DNA of 64,000 nucleotides from Apostichopus japonicus (taxonomy: Eukaryota; Echinodermata; Holothuroidea; Aspidochirotida; Stichopodidae). Made by a program: the position numbers and the translations under genes. The stretch lies in the NCBI RefSeq assembly GCF_037975245.1, contig NC_092563.1, positions 14,248,001 through 14,312,000 on the forward strand, in the 5' to 3' direction. The notes below the pieces were generated by a model. It saw only the letters and a program-made list of their open reading frames with translations. It was not told where the DNA came from and did not search any database. This document shows, one piece after another, positions 45,201 to 57,529 of this stretch (position 1 is its first letter; every line of letters starts with the position of its first letter).

Positions 45201-48200
45201 TTTTCATGTACTGCAGCCATAAACACAAATTTCGCTAAGAACACATTTTGGTATTTTTTTTAGCTGCGTATAATTAAAGCAACAGGAAAACCTTTACATA
45301 GGACTTCATAATTATCTGATATGAATTTCAAAATGAAAAGAAAACTGAATTGTAATATGAAGCAAGAATGACACATGAACATAACAGAGTTCAGTACTTG
45401 AATTGTTGTCATAAAGAAGTATCCGAGAAAATGTCCTAGGTACGTACATTCATATGCAGTTCATAACTAAAGTACCAACAGAGCCATATAGCCTTTTGTC
45501 CAAAATTCATCCCCAATGAACCCATATGCTTATTTCAACATCTATTTAAGTAAAATTTGCTACTTGGTTAATAACCAAGAAGTCTTTCCTTCCATACTGT
45601 AACTCTACAGTGTGAATTTCTGTCATTAATATAAAAAATTCTGCAAATTCCATTCAAAGATTAATTTGTAACATTTCTAAATGCTTACAATATATAGATA
45701 CCAAAGTATAGGTTGTACCAATGTATGCTTCCTACATCAGTTAGGTGTAACCCTGTCATCTCACTGACAGATTCCAAGGCAATTTTCTGACTAACTATCA
45801 ATCACTCATCCAGGTACTTATACATCTGTCCCCCCCCACCCCACATTCAAAGGTGATGAAAATGGTTACCAGGCCTATGATAGTCCCTAGTGACAATTAC
45901 CATCTAGGTTGTCAGCTAGATCACTGCATGTGACTTGCATCTCACTTCAGAGATTTCCCATTGGACTTCCATATAACAGCTGGGTTTGACAAGTCAGTAA
46001 GTAATAGGTTTGGTAATGAAGAAAAAAATTGGTAACAGAGTCTTCCAGTGTGAGTTACAATAAAAAATAAAAAAACAATTGAATGTTTAGCACTTTACAA
46101 AACTCAGATATAAATCACTTGAACATCAGTTCGTATGATTAGATTGTGTATGGTTCTGAATGCCATTTTACTTCTTTTTTTAGATGGGTGTGGATATGAT
46201 TGGACCCCTTCCAGAGACCATCAATGGAAATAAGTACATCATATAAACCCTATGTGACTATTTTTCAAAATGGCCAGAGGCTGTTGCTGTACAGAAACAA
46301 AACAGCAAAAACTGTTGCAAACTTTCTGTTTGAAACCATGGCCAGGTAAATATCCATCTACTTTTGTTTCTACTTTACATGGAATTAGTTATGCAGACCT
46401 GCATTTGCACTGTTTTAACTGTGACCCAGAAAGCGGCCAAATGGTTACAGGAATTTATAGAAGTTGTTTCTTAAGTTAATGTCAATGAAATGTTAGTGGG
46501 ATATGGTCAGTGCTTTTAACTTACTTTTGTTTTTAAATCAGTGCTGAAATGATTTCCTGATTAAACCATGTAGCCATTCTGCAGATGCCAGTAGTTCATT
46601 ACATTACTCGTAATCAATACTTTAACAATAGTTATTTAAATGTTTCCATTTATTTAGATTTGGGTGCATGAAAATTGTCATCTCAGACCAGAGAGGAGAA
46701 TTTTTTAATGCTCTGAACAAGTCCCTGTTTGACATGATAGGGGTAGACCACAGAGAATCCTCTAGCTACCACCCACAGACCAATGGGCTTGATGAAAGAT
46801 TCAACCAAACTCTGCAAAGGTCACCTATCAAGGTTGTCAATGAAAACCAACATGACTGAGATGAAATGCTGTCTTCAATTCTCATGGGGTACCATACAGC
46901 CAAACATGGTTCAATAGGTCTTTCACCTTTTGCTGTGATGTTTGGAAGGTTTGTAATAATTTAAACCTGCCATTGCTGAATAGATATTTACATTTGCTAA
47001 GGCCATATACAGAGAAAAAGCAATCAGGGATAAGAGAGTTTGGACAAATCTTGCATAGCTACACCAGTCCTCTGTACGATAAAATCTAATTTGACACATC
47101 CCAGGTCCTGGGAAAAAACGCTAAATAGAGGACCATCAATAACCCAATTTAAGTTATAATATCTAAACAAATAAATATTAACCCTGTATATGGTACACTC
47201 TGCAGCAAGTACAAAATATGAACATTCATTAAACTGTAAATACATGCCCATTAAATTCAAAAGATACATGCAATTAATGCCACTGACATTGGTTTTGTTT
47301 TTCATATACTATATATTTATCATAATTGACTGGTATGCAAGTTGGACCTATAACAGCACAGAATATATATAAGGGTTTTATATTTGTGCTGGTTTGAGTA
47401 TGTGATATGTGACTCAAATATCTGGTTCAATGGTCTTAATAGTGAAAATAAAATATATAAAAATTTATTTATTCTTCAGTCAACAAAGTGTTGTGAATAA
47501 TTGAATGTTAATTTATCTTCATATATCCAGAGAGCCATTGCGACCAGTCGACATGGAAGACTCCATTGTCCAACCAGAAGCTCCTACTACAGACTGCAGC
47601 GATGCACAGCGGGAGAGGGTTTTTCAACTCATGTCACAGTCGCGGGACATAATCAAAGGTGTTGTGAAAGAAAATATTGGCAAAGCCCAAGAACGGCAAA
47701 AAAAGAATTTGGATAATAGGCACCAAAAAAGGTAATTATATAATGCTATGTTGTACATTGAAGTTGTAATTAAATGAATGGCAACATATGCATTGTATTA
47801 TGATGTTTACGTATATCTGCTGGATTTTATTTTATTCAGAGCTTCGAAGTTGGTGCCAGTGTTCTGGTACGGAATGCTAGAAAGGATGCCCGAAGAGGAG
47901 GGAAGCTCGAGAACTCTTGGCTAATTGGGCCGTATGAAGTGAAGGCTGTGAATGAGAAAGTACTGTACACACTTATTAACAGTACCACAGGCATTCCTCA
48001 GAAGAAGAAATTCAATTCAATTTTACTTAAAGAATTTTGCACAAGTAAGATTTCTTTGCAGTTTTTTTTTTGGAGGGGGGGGGGGGTGGGGGGGAGTAGG
48101 AGGATTGGCATGATTCCTCCAGAATTTCCTTAAAAATAATCAGCAACTTAATCAGTTCTGAGTATTTGCTGGCTTATGTGAGGGTAAAGTGCTGTAGCTG

Positions 48201-48894
48201 TCTTCACACAATAAATCAGTTTCGACTTAATGGCCTAACAAATTAACCATTATTGCCAACAATAATAAAGACGGGAATAAGTTAATTAGAAGAAAACTTC
48301 AGTTTCCTGACAATTGTTTTCAGAAATTAAATTTCATTTGTTTTAGTTTTGAGAAGATAATTTTATGTGATGTCAGTTTGAAACTCTGCAATTTAATGTT
48401 CAACTTCTGAAGAGCAGCTTTCCTGGCTTTGATAATAATCGTAACCTATTCATTCATGGCTGGCGTGTGTGTGCGTGTCTTTGTACCGCCCACATTGTAA
48501 AAATCGAAGCTTAGATTGATCCCATAGTTTGTGCAAAAGAGTACATTGTTGAGTACAAGAAGCGTATTGTATTGTTTGAGGTCAAAGGTCATTCGGGTCA
48601 AATTGTGAAACCTTGTAAACATGGTATCTTAATATTGGAAGCTTGGGCAGATCTCGTACTTGGTAAGATAGTGCATAACATTGAGTAAAAGAAACTGTTT
48701 GATTTTGTCGGAGGTCATAAAGGTCATTTGAAGTCAAAAAATGCCAAAGTTACCTCACTCCCCTCTAACCTGTCCCTACACTAACGCACCTTCCTAAACA
48801 TAATATTTCAGAAGCTTGGAACGATCGCATATATGATATGTAATTGTACCACATTTAGTACAGAAGCCTAATGTTGTGGGCCGAGGTCATAGGC

Positions 48895-49100
48895 GTACGG
48901 GACCATTTCAGTTTGGGGGGCAGAGAGTTTTGTGCCCGAAAGTTCCCGTGACACTATCTAAGCAGAGCGCCACCATCGGTTGGCGCGTAGCGTACAAGAA
49001 AATTGTTGGCAAAAAAAGCCTCTCAGATTGCCGGAAACGGCACATCTGAGGCCTTGCAAGTTGCATATAAACATTCTTTATTTTATAATCTCACATTTTA
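48895..49100 (+). repeat. MITE fragment with GCG hairpin module in Ginger copy B
   Basis: Begins 'cataggcgtacgggacc' and carries the module at 48954-49000 plus 'gccggaaacggcac', also found at 15598. Lies in the 1.7 kb absent from copy A. The right end is not clear. Confidence 0.45.
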
Positions 49101-49631
49101 GAAATTTACACTTCCCCAATAATTTGGCAAATTAGAAGAAGAAAAAATGGTTACATCACTTTGAAGAGGAAAAATAGGACAGTATATTTTTTAAGCTCAT
49201 ATTTAGTTACCGTATTTATTATTTTAACACAGTACTCAGCTACCTCCAGAAAAACATACATTGTTCAACGACACGTAGGCGGGATAATGTCGCTGTGTCG
49301 GGTGAGACTGCAATTTGTCTCACAAAACAGTATAAAATGTAACAAAGAATATGATAAACCTGTATTTCTAGGTTTGTAGGCACTCCCCCCCCCCCCCCAC
49401 CATCCATTCCATCAAAAAGAAAATGTTTCTTATATACACTCATGTCGGAGATGTCCAAGTATACAGTTGACTAGTTAGAAAAAAAATTGATCGCTCAAAA
49501 AGCATGGTAGCCCAGGTGAGCTGTGCTTACGGTGGTGTTACACAGAAATATTCGGGCATCATGATGCTAAATAAAGAAAATCAATGAATTGTCGGGCAAA
49601 AATTTGAAAAAGATTTGGGCAAGCTACTGCA

Positions 49632-49668
<37 letters not shown>

Positions 49669-50499
49669 TCTCCTCTTAGGCTGCCCGAATTTTCAGGACT
49701 TTTGCCCGAATTTCTTGTCCTCTGGAAATTTGTTTTTTAAGACTCCCCCCCCCCCCCCAGGCCTATTTTTACAATTCATGGTTAAGTAAGTTTCCAGTGT
49801 GCTATGATTGTGTTCTTTGCTTTGATTCAACAGAGATCTGTTTGCAACAGTTTTTCTTCAAGTTCCACAAAGCAGTTGTATGACCAATTGAAGAAACTAA
49901 AAAAGTTTGAAGTACAGTAAGTGTTAAATATTTTATTAAAGTGGGATTATATGCACTCCATAATCATGCAGTTACTGATACCAACCTCGGTGGTATACAT
50001 TGGCAGTTACAAGCAAAATTTTGTAGTGCTTAAGCAACTCTCAAAATTCAAGCAGAAACAAATATTGATTAATATTAATGATAAAGGTGCTCTACCTGTT
50101 ACCTATCATCATCGCTCGGCCAAACGCTTTGAGATGTTTCGCTACTTGTTGCAAACTTTTGTTGTGCTATATAGTAATGATATGTATACTTTCAATGGTT
50201 AAGCACTGCATTTAAAGGAACTTCTTATTGAAAAATGGGATCCAGTCCTTCTGGTCATATCATTGTTTGTAAGTTTATCGCCCTAAGCCTTGCCTTGTCA
50301 TGAATTTTACTTTCTGTGATTGAGTGCTTGAACTGTTGGCCCGTCCTGCCAGAAAATTTGAATATAACACTGACTTACGTCGAGACGTGACCTTAGTGCT
50401 GCACATAGGTCACACTTGATCAGATCTCACCCTAACCTTGCCTTGATACAATACACAGGAATGCGTACAGACTTCAATAGGCTATCAACTTGCCATACT

Positions 50500-50700
50500 G
50501 TATATCTGAATGCTCGCATGCTCAAGGAGGATCAGATCCCACACTTGGGGATTCAAGTTGCTATACTCTGAATAATCGCATGCTTAAGGAGGATCAAGCA
50601 GACCCCACAAATGAGGTGATCAACTTGCTAGTCTGAATGCTCGCATGCTCATGGAGGATCAGATCTGTATTTGTGGCAATAAACAATATTGCTAGTCTGA
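50500..50700. repeat. ~62-bp tandem repeat, Ginger copy B (short form)
   Basis: About three units (cores near 50518, 50580 and 50646), against about seven in copy A. Confidence 0.75.
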
Positions 50701-52816
50701 ATGCTTCATCTTGTTATTACCGAATGCTGCAACATACATTAATTTGAAGTACCCATTCGTAATGATTGCTGAAATCATGTTTTCACAGTAATATGTACTT
50801 TCTATTTAATTTCTGTAACTTTGAAGCAATGCTTACTATTCATGCGTCCTTTTTTTTTGCAGGCTGAGTTACCTCAATGACGTTCTTGTCTCTCATGCTG
50901 TGGACCATCTCTACCACCTTGTACCACCTTCAATATGATATGTGGTGTAAACATGCATTTTTTCAGCTTGAATGTGGTTACTTATTAACTTCTCTATTCA
51001 GTCAATAATTTTAAACTTTTATGTATAGGTATAGGTTGGTGCCAAGGGTGATCAGAGCATTTCACCAGGATATGAAGGGAGGCTATCCAAGCTGAATATG
51101 ATGAGGTTGGAGATAATCAGGTGTTTGAGTATAACAACCAGTGGTTAAGACAAGAACTTGATAATTTATGATAAAATGGTTTCTTTCTTTCGTGCATATC
51201 GTTATTGTTTGTCCCCCCACCCCCACTGATAGACAATTCCAGAAAAAAAAATCCCGTTTAAAGTTTAAGTATGTTTATATGTGCAAGATAGATTAAAAAC
51301 AGCAAGCAACAAGAAAAACAAAGCATAAATGCCGTCAGATAGCACTTTTTGGAACCGGCAATAAGTGTCCTTATATTAAGCAATATTTAATTCACACATT
51401 CCCTCTGTTCAAACCACACTAGATTGGTTTCAATTCAATTCATAAACCCCCCCCCCTCACACACACACTTCCACCCCCTCCATATATATCAAAGGGTCTG
51501 TTTTTCTCCCCCTGGCAAGGAGGAAAATGTGCACACAATTAGTATACTGAATAGAATTAGTATTTCTATTATCTTATAATGCATTTAGTAATGGCATTGT
51601 AAGGTTGAATCAAGAGCAATGTTCCCAGAGAACTCCAGTCAGAATGATGGTATAAGTAAATCCTGGGATTGTTTTTGTTGATTGTGAAGTTCAAAGGACT
51701 CTAAGGTGACAAAATTCTAACAAAAGTCTCACATAACAAGCATATATTTTACCACACGTAGAAATTAAGTTGTGCTATTGGTAGTTGTAATCTATAAACT
51801 CATGTGTCACATCCAGGACAGTAAATGGCAGTTAGTTCGTCTTTCTTCAGGTAAATGGAATTTTTACATTCACCATCTAATTTTTTAAATTCTGTTCTGC
51901 TATGCTTTGCTTTGGTCACACGAATAGGTACTAATTAACAGAAAACTGGCTAAAACAAGCAGAACAATTATCTTTCCAAGATGAGGGAAGCCAGCTCACT
52001 TGATATAGCATACATTCATTGTTAGTTCTAAGCATAAACTTAGAGTCGTGACGGTATGGGTTAGAAAAAAATGATTTGTCATATTGCGTCATCTCAATAT
52101 CAATGCTTAATTTGTTTGCTGATTTAATAAACCTATGCGTTAATACTTGTGTGTGCGGTATGACACCTGGCTTCAAACACGCTATCTCTAGAAGGGAAGC
52201 TTGGAAAATATAAGATTTGGCATGTATGTGAATCATATTGACAGGGATGTAAGTCTTCCGTATTTTTACGGAAATCCGGTTTTTTTTTAATTGATTATAT
52301 CCTATATTTTTGAGGTGGATGTCAAAGGGTAAACAGGGTTCAAGTTGTGAAAACCTTGTAAAAATTATAAGTTCAAGAAAGGAAGCTGAACAGATATCAT
52401 ATTTAGTCTGTAAGTATACCACATGGCTAAAAGAGGCCTTTGTTATTGTGGAGATTAACAGTGGTCAAATTTTGTAAACCTTTAAAACTTGATATCTCAA
52501 GATGAGGAAGCTGGAAGAAATCTCATATTTACTGTAGTATGTATCACATTGAGTGAGTACAAGCAGGCTATCAGTGGTCATTTGTGTCAGCATCTGTCAT
52601 TGTGAATATACTGTTTGTCACTTCTTGCTGTATTACTAAAGATCAAGTGTGTCAGTATGTCCCATTCATATAAAAGGATACTCATGTTGGATCATAGAAA
52701 CCACAGTCTGGTTTATGCATACATGCTACTTGACAGCTGTCCTCATATGCCATTCAAGTATATCAAGGCAAGTAACAACTGGGATATAGTTTCTTTATCT
52801 GTGATGCATTATGTAG

Positions 52817-53368
52817 TTGTTGCAACTGAATAAGCGTTTTCGTAGAAAAGGTCTTGTATCATGTAAGTTAACTAAAATCTCAATTAAAGATGCAGAAGTA
52901 GAACGCACTCATCATACAGTATATCTAGGTGTTTGTATTGATGACAAACTAAGTTTCACTGGTCATATAAGCAGAATACTTAAACGGGTGTACTTCATAG
53001 TCTCAACTCTATCGTATATAGTTCCATATTTTCATGTTGATGTAAGCAAAAGAGTTTTTACTGCCAATATCTTACCACACCTAATATATGCTGTTTCTGC
53101 TTGGTATCACTTTTTACTAATTAAAGATAATAAGAGAATTTTTTTTTTAAAGTATTGTTCTAGAATTTTTAATATAGATTTTAACTTTCTTATGAGTACT
53201 GTAAACAATGCTGCTAAAAATGAGTTCATTAGAAGTGTAAATTGCATACAGAGAAATGACAGACATTCTTTGCATACCGAACTTAACTCTCTACTTCGAG
53301 AAACTACTAGGTATAATCTGAGAAACAAAGCAATAACACCAAAATTCAGAATTAATGTGTATAGATAG
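52817..53368 (+). pseudogene. LINE reverse transcriptase C-terminal fragment, copy B
   Basis: Same fragment as 5097-5653 but open for 183 codons: SCKLTKISIKDAEV, TVYLGVCIDDKLSFTGHI, then ILPHLIYAVSAWYHFL, then RYNLRNKAITPKFRINVYR and TAG. This is the thumb/C-terminal region that follows the palm in non-LTR reverse transcriptases. There is no ATG at the start and no catalytic core, so it is a truncated, inactive insertion. Confidence 0.65.
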
Positions 53369-53454
53369 TATAATTGTTTTATTTATCTTGCTGCTATTTT
53401 ATTTACAAAATGGTAATCTGGATCATTTATTGTAGACAGCTGCACTTGTACGTT

Positions 53455-53530
53455 TTGTATATATATATGTGTGTATATGTATGTGTGTGTATATGTGTGT
53501 GTATATGTATGTATATGTATGTATGTGTAT
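53455..53530. repeat. TG/TA microsatellite in Ginger copy B
   Basis: (TATG)n/(TG)n tract equivalent to 5740-5825 in copy A but shorter. Confidence 0.8.
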
Positions 53531-54655
53531 TTTTATTTTCAGTGTTGACTGGCCTTGGATGCTCCCCAGTAAAGGATTCAGGTGATTATACTGTTGACTG
53601 TGTCAAGACCAAACTTTTAGTGCAAAGAATATTTATTTAATGTCAAAGGAAAAGGTGGGCCAAATATGTAGACAAAAGCAAGAGAAATGTTAACTGATAC
53701 TAAGTTGTGTGAATTGTGTACAAATATGATTTTACTGGCTTCAGCTTGCATTTCCCAATTAGCCCTAATAGATTTTTTTTCCCAACATTTGAACAATAGT
53801 CATTGAGATACTTTGACTAACACTAAACAATCTGAGTGTAGTAGAACTGGTTCTTACACAGCCTCCTTTCCCAGTATTTATGTTAAGCCTGATACTTAGT
53901 GTGACCAGCAGCATGTCATTTGAAGGTAGTCTGTATTGGCCACAAAGTTGTATTGTGACATCAAGAAGTACTTTCCTTGAGGTCTTTATAATCTCCAAAT
54001 TTTTCTCAGACATTTTAAAAGAACATGCAAAAGGACAGAATGTCCCAGTGAGGTAAATTTCCTACAGGTGGTACAAAAACAGTTTAATAATTTTGACCAT
54101 AGGTGACCATATTTTAGTATCTGGCATATTTGAAGCCAATGCAACATAACTTTCAGCTGATTTTTGTTGAAAATAATTGATATAGCTTAGAGGCCTTTAT
54201 GCCCATTAACAATACATCGTAGCAACAAACGTTTTTGGTGTTTATCAATACCAGTTGTGCATGGTGAGATATTCGTTTGGAAATACCTTCTAATGAATTA
54301 TGCACTGCCTGACTGCAGGCAATATATCATGATTCGATGGTTGACATGTCATGAACACACGAAAACACCCTACACAAACCCTCTGCTCCTATACCATATG
54401 ATTTTATTTTGCTTCCAAAGTACCATTTCCAACCAGCTAGGCATTGCCCAATCTTAAAATATATCACATGAAAAGGAATTCCCAAGTATTTTCACCATAG
54501 TTAACATTCACAGCCTGTCAATAATTGGATTAACAATAGTCTACCTTTAATTGATTGCCTGACCAACAAATACTGCTAGGCTACAACTGTGGACGCCAAA
54601 GCATGGTTTACTTTGATTTATGTAACCTTTTTTCCCATGTGAATGTCATTTTGTC

Positions 54656-54934
54656 TTGAGATCCCCAAGATTTCAAAAGTTACTAGATGTGAGGCTATCT
54701 GTTATTGTCAATGGTTGTCAAGCATTAGTATTAAAAGTAGAAGGGAAATTGGATGATTTTTATAAAACAAAGTATTTGAAACAGCTTGTACTAAAAATAA
54801 AGAAACAGATACAGTTGTTCTATGTCACAATAGACGTAGGATGTTGCACGAGTCTTGCAGCACTTTTGTCATTGTTTAGAAATGTATTTATCTTATGCAG
54901 CAGAGAAAATGAAGGAGAATTAAATTTGCAATAA
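54656..54934 (+). other. Unrecognised ORF in Ginger copy B 3' region
   Basis: Equivalent of 6856-7236, shortened at its 5' side by a one-base deletion. No known domain. Confidence 0.25.
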
Positions 54935-55189
54935 ATTTTAAATTAAATTGATATTTCCATTTATTTGTGTCTGTCCAAATAGTATCATGCAAGAAATCAT
55001 TAATGACCATATATTTCAGCCGTTCATCATGTAGCGAAATTGGTCTAAAGTTCCTCTATAAATCCTGCCATTAAGAAATGCAATTAAGAAGAAAAGGCAT
55101 ACTCCAAAGAAGCCTTGCTGTCCTGATGTTTTTGCACTACGTTTCCATACAGAAGAGCTTGTAGGATACATTTATCCGTGCTATTCTCT

Positions 55190-55367
55190 CATCCTGTCCA
55201 CGCGGACAGAAAATCACCACACACGGACGTTTTTTCCTAGTTAATAGTGTCCGTCCGGACAGATAATACTGTCCGCCGGACACAATTCCCCCCGAGAAAG
55301 TTGTCCTACGGACACAATTCCCGTGGAATAGTGCCCGTGAGACGCCCGGACACTATTCCCTGTCACA
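55190..55367. repeat. Right terminal and subterminal repeat of Ginger copy B
   Basis: GGACAC/GTGTCC cluster ending in the TIR (55341-55367). Near-identical to 7490-7672 of copy A. Confidence 0.75.
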
Positions 55368-56560
55368 CCAGAAGGGTCACACGTGAAGCCATTCAGAGTC
55401 CGCTCTCTTTCCAGATCATCTACATTAGCAGTGAAGGTCACAAAGGGAGAGATTGCGACGACAAGCTGCCTTTGGTTGTTACTTTTCTCACAAATCTTCC
55501 TCCTCTTCAGCAAATCACCACTAACAACCCCAACATCCTCCTTTCTTCAGAGAGTCGACTCCAACAAGCCGTCCCTGAGAAACCCATCATTGCCTACAGA
55601 CGTCTACTCAACCTACGGGACCTTTCTGTGCGTGCTGTTGTTCCATCTCTAACTTCTCACAGTGAACCCATTCAGCAAGGTACTTTCAAATGTGATCGTA
55701 CTTCGAGATGCATCGTCTGCAGCCACCACATTGTTGAATCCAATTCCATCACCAGCCACAGCACCCAACTCACACACAATACTAAGGGTCACATCACTTG
55801 CACAACCTCTAATGCCATCTACATGATCTCTTGTAGACTTTAAGGCATCCAGTATGTTGGTGAAATCAAAACCACCCTTAAGAAGCTGCTCTATGGTCAT
55901 AGATCCACAGTCAACTCCATGAAGACTGGGACCCCGGTTGGAGAACACTTTAACCTTTCGAACCATATCATTATAATGACATGTCCCTACAGGGGATTGA
56001 ATCCTTAGGTAGTCGCCCTGACCTAGTTCGAATCAGTATAGAGAGAGAGACTGTTTATGCAACGTCTTCGCTCCATTGAACCTCATGGGCTCAACATTCA
56101 GGAAGGACACGACTAACTTTTTTCTGCTCCCCCCCCCTACATCTCCCCTTGCTTTCTCCTCTGTCAACCCTCTTTTCGTATCACTCTTCCACCTTTTTTA
56201 CTCCACACTTTTCTGTCTTTGTCCTTCTGCAGTTTATTCCCTACCCGCTTCCCTTAATCCTCTCTTTGTCCCTCTATATTTGTCTCCTACCTCTCCTCTT
56301 CCCATGTTGGTTTCTTTCTTCTCTCCATCCCTTGTCTACTAATCCACATTTACATCTATCTCTTTTGTGTTCACCCTGCTCATTAACCTGTCTGTATTCT
56401 GTGCTGGTATTTGTCCCTTTTGTTACTGTTACTGGTCATTCAGCCTCTAAAGAAGATCCTGCTGGGATCAAAACGCCAGACCCTATTACTTTGACACATT
56501 CTCTTACACAGTTTGCTAACAGTATTGTTCTTGTTTTGTTTATTTAATTATTATTATTAG
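55368..56560 (+). pseudogene. Penelope-like element, C-terminal part with GIY-YIG endonuclease remnant (3' half)
   Basis: Resumes after the Ginger insertion. Open from before 55372 to TAA at 55841-55843: an RRLLNLRDLSVRAVVPS region, a Cys cluster (FKCDRTSRCIVCSHH) and CTTSNAIYMISC. The next frame piece has IQYVGEIKTTLKK and PVGEHFNLSNH. IYMI...QYVGE is the GIY-YIG motif, and GEHFN is typical of Penelope endonucleases. A pyrimidine-rich 3' region (56120-56400) leads to CTCTAAAGAAGATCCTGCTG (56445-56464) and GGATCAAAACG, a hairpin motif often seen near Penelope 3' ends. Multiple stops make it inactive. Confidence 0.75.
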
Positions 56561-56638
56561 CAAAAGCATAGAAATAATATATGACTCATAATTGACAAAT
56601 AAGGAGTATTGCCCTGGGACCTTCGTCAGCATCACATG

Positions 56639-56960
56639 CAGTGGCGTAGGAAGGTACTTTTGAGTGGGGGGGGGGGCTGAAGACTGATGGCCGGCCAGGG
56701 GGAGTGGTCTAAGGGGAGGGGTGTCCATTTGCATTTCCATGTGGCCTCAGATGCAATTTGGTGCAATATAGCACACTTCAACACCCACTCCATTTTGTAA
56801 ATAATTTTGCATTTTCACCTGGCCTTAGATGCATTTGGAACTGAAAAAGGGGTTTTCTGACTTGCGAAGCGGGGGGGGGGGCGGAATGATACTTCCGCCC
56901 CCCATATTTTTCACTGGGGGGGGGGGCTGGCGCCCCCAGCCCCCGATTCCTACGCCCTTG
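56639..56960. mobile_element. hAT-type MITE, 322 bp
   Basis: Begins CAGTGGCGTAGGAAGG and ends TTCCTACGCCCTTG. Flanks atcacatg and atcatatg are an 8-bp duplication with one change. Same family as 14874-15232 (shared 'tacttttgagtggggg', 'ctgaagactgatgg' and 'ggcgcccccagcccc'). Confidence 0.8.
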
Positions 56961-57004
56961 ATCATATGGCAGTAGAATGTTTCTACTGCCAAGTATTGCT
57001 TATA

Positions 57005-57007
<3 letters not shown>

Positions 57008-57080
<73 letters not shown>
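57008..57080. repeat. TA microsatellite
   Basis: Pure (TA)n. Confidence 0.95.
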
Positions 57081-57084
<4 letters not shown>

Positions 57085-57170
57085 AATACAGGCTAGTGCC
57101 TATATACCAGAAAGCCTGCAGCTGGTACCGATTGCTTTGTAAGAAATCTAAATTTTCACCTCTCTTTCAG

Positions 57171-57338
57171 TAAGAGAGGTATTCAGAAAGTATCCAATGG
57201 AATTCTGCCATGGAATGAAATGTAAAGATGATGATAAGTTAGACTTTCGGATATGTCAAGAAGGGCCACCGCTCCCATCCACACGTCCAACTATGGCAAC
57301 TAGTCCGTTTCGACAAAGATTAAATCACGTGTCGAAAG
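57171..57338 (+). CDS. Orphan exon candidate, Cys-containing
   Basis: Acceptor CACCTCTCTTTCAG and donor AAAG|GTACGC bound a 168-bp phase 1-1 open exon: REVFRKYPMEFCHGMKC, then LDFRICQEGPPLPSTRP, then PFRQRLNHVSK. Composition and splice sites look coding. Symmetrical phase suits an extracellular module. I do not recognise the family, and no partner exon was found nearby. It could be part of a host gene extending past the window or a relic. Confidence 0.4.
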
Positions 57339-57529
57339 GTACGCTCTATAACATTTGTACGCCGATTAAGGTTATATTAACTCAGCGTTCCTTAAAATCA
57401 ACAACCCAAGTTACACGATTTTCCACCGGTCCAAAAAGTAACAAGGGATCGGAGGGAGGGGGAGGCCCAGGCCCCCTGTTAGTCGGCCTCAACGACCCCA
57501 GGGGCCACACCCCTCCTTTTTAATACCCT

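Larger units (their letters stand above)
43013..51095 (+). pseudogene. Ginger-type transposase gene, copy B (split, broken)
   Basis: Exons: 43013-43252 (ATG; GKYLSSGLYPEKS motif, LVYVGP), 43944-44020 (YWCRDV...CSRSNICNR, an eroded half zinc finger), 46184-46345 (VDMIGPL, first catalytic Asp at 46193; DYFSKWPEA), 46658-46948 (second Asp at 46686 in ISDQRGEF, Glu 35 residues on in DERFN), 47531-47731, 47842-48044 (GASVLVRNARKD; GPY/F motif WLIGPYEV), 49834-49916, 50863 onward (donor lost by a ~90-bp deletion) and 51029-51095. Lesions: TAG at 43046, TAA at 46244, a one-base insertion in 46184-46345, and TGA at 46857-46859 shared with copy A. The His-His part of the zinc finger was not found. The enzyme would cut and join the transposon ends. 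Confidence 0.7.
42097..55367 (+). mobile_element. Ginger1-like DNA transposon, complete copy B, 13,271 bp
   Basis: Starts TGTGGCAG at 42097 and ends CTGTCACA at 55367. The terminal 27 bp of each end align as imperfect inverted repeats (21 of 27, including a shared GTCCGGGCGTC-type block), extended by GGACAC-rich subterminal sequence. An exact 4-bp duplication, ccag, flanks it (42093-42096, 55368-55371). Known Ginger1 elements have TGTNR ends, 4-bp CCGG- or CCGT-type duplications and a Gypsy-integrase-like transposase with GPY/F; all three classes of feature are seen here, with ccag as a target variant. It carries a LINE fragment and tandem repeats, and is large for a Ginger element. Confidence 0.82.
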
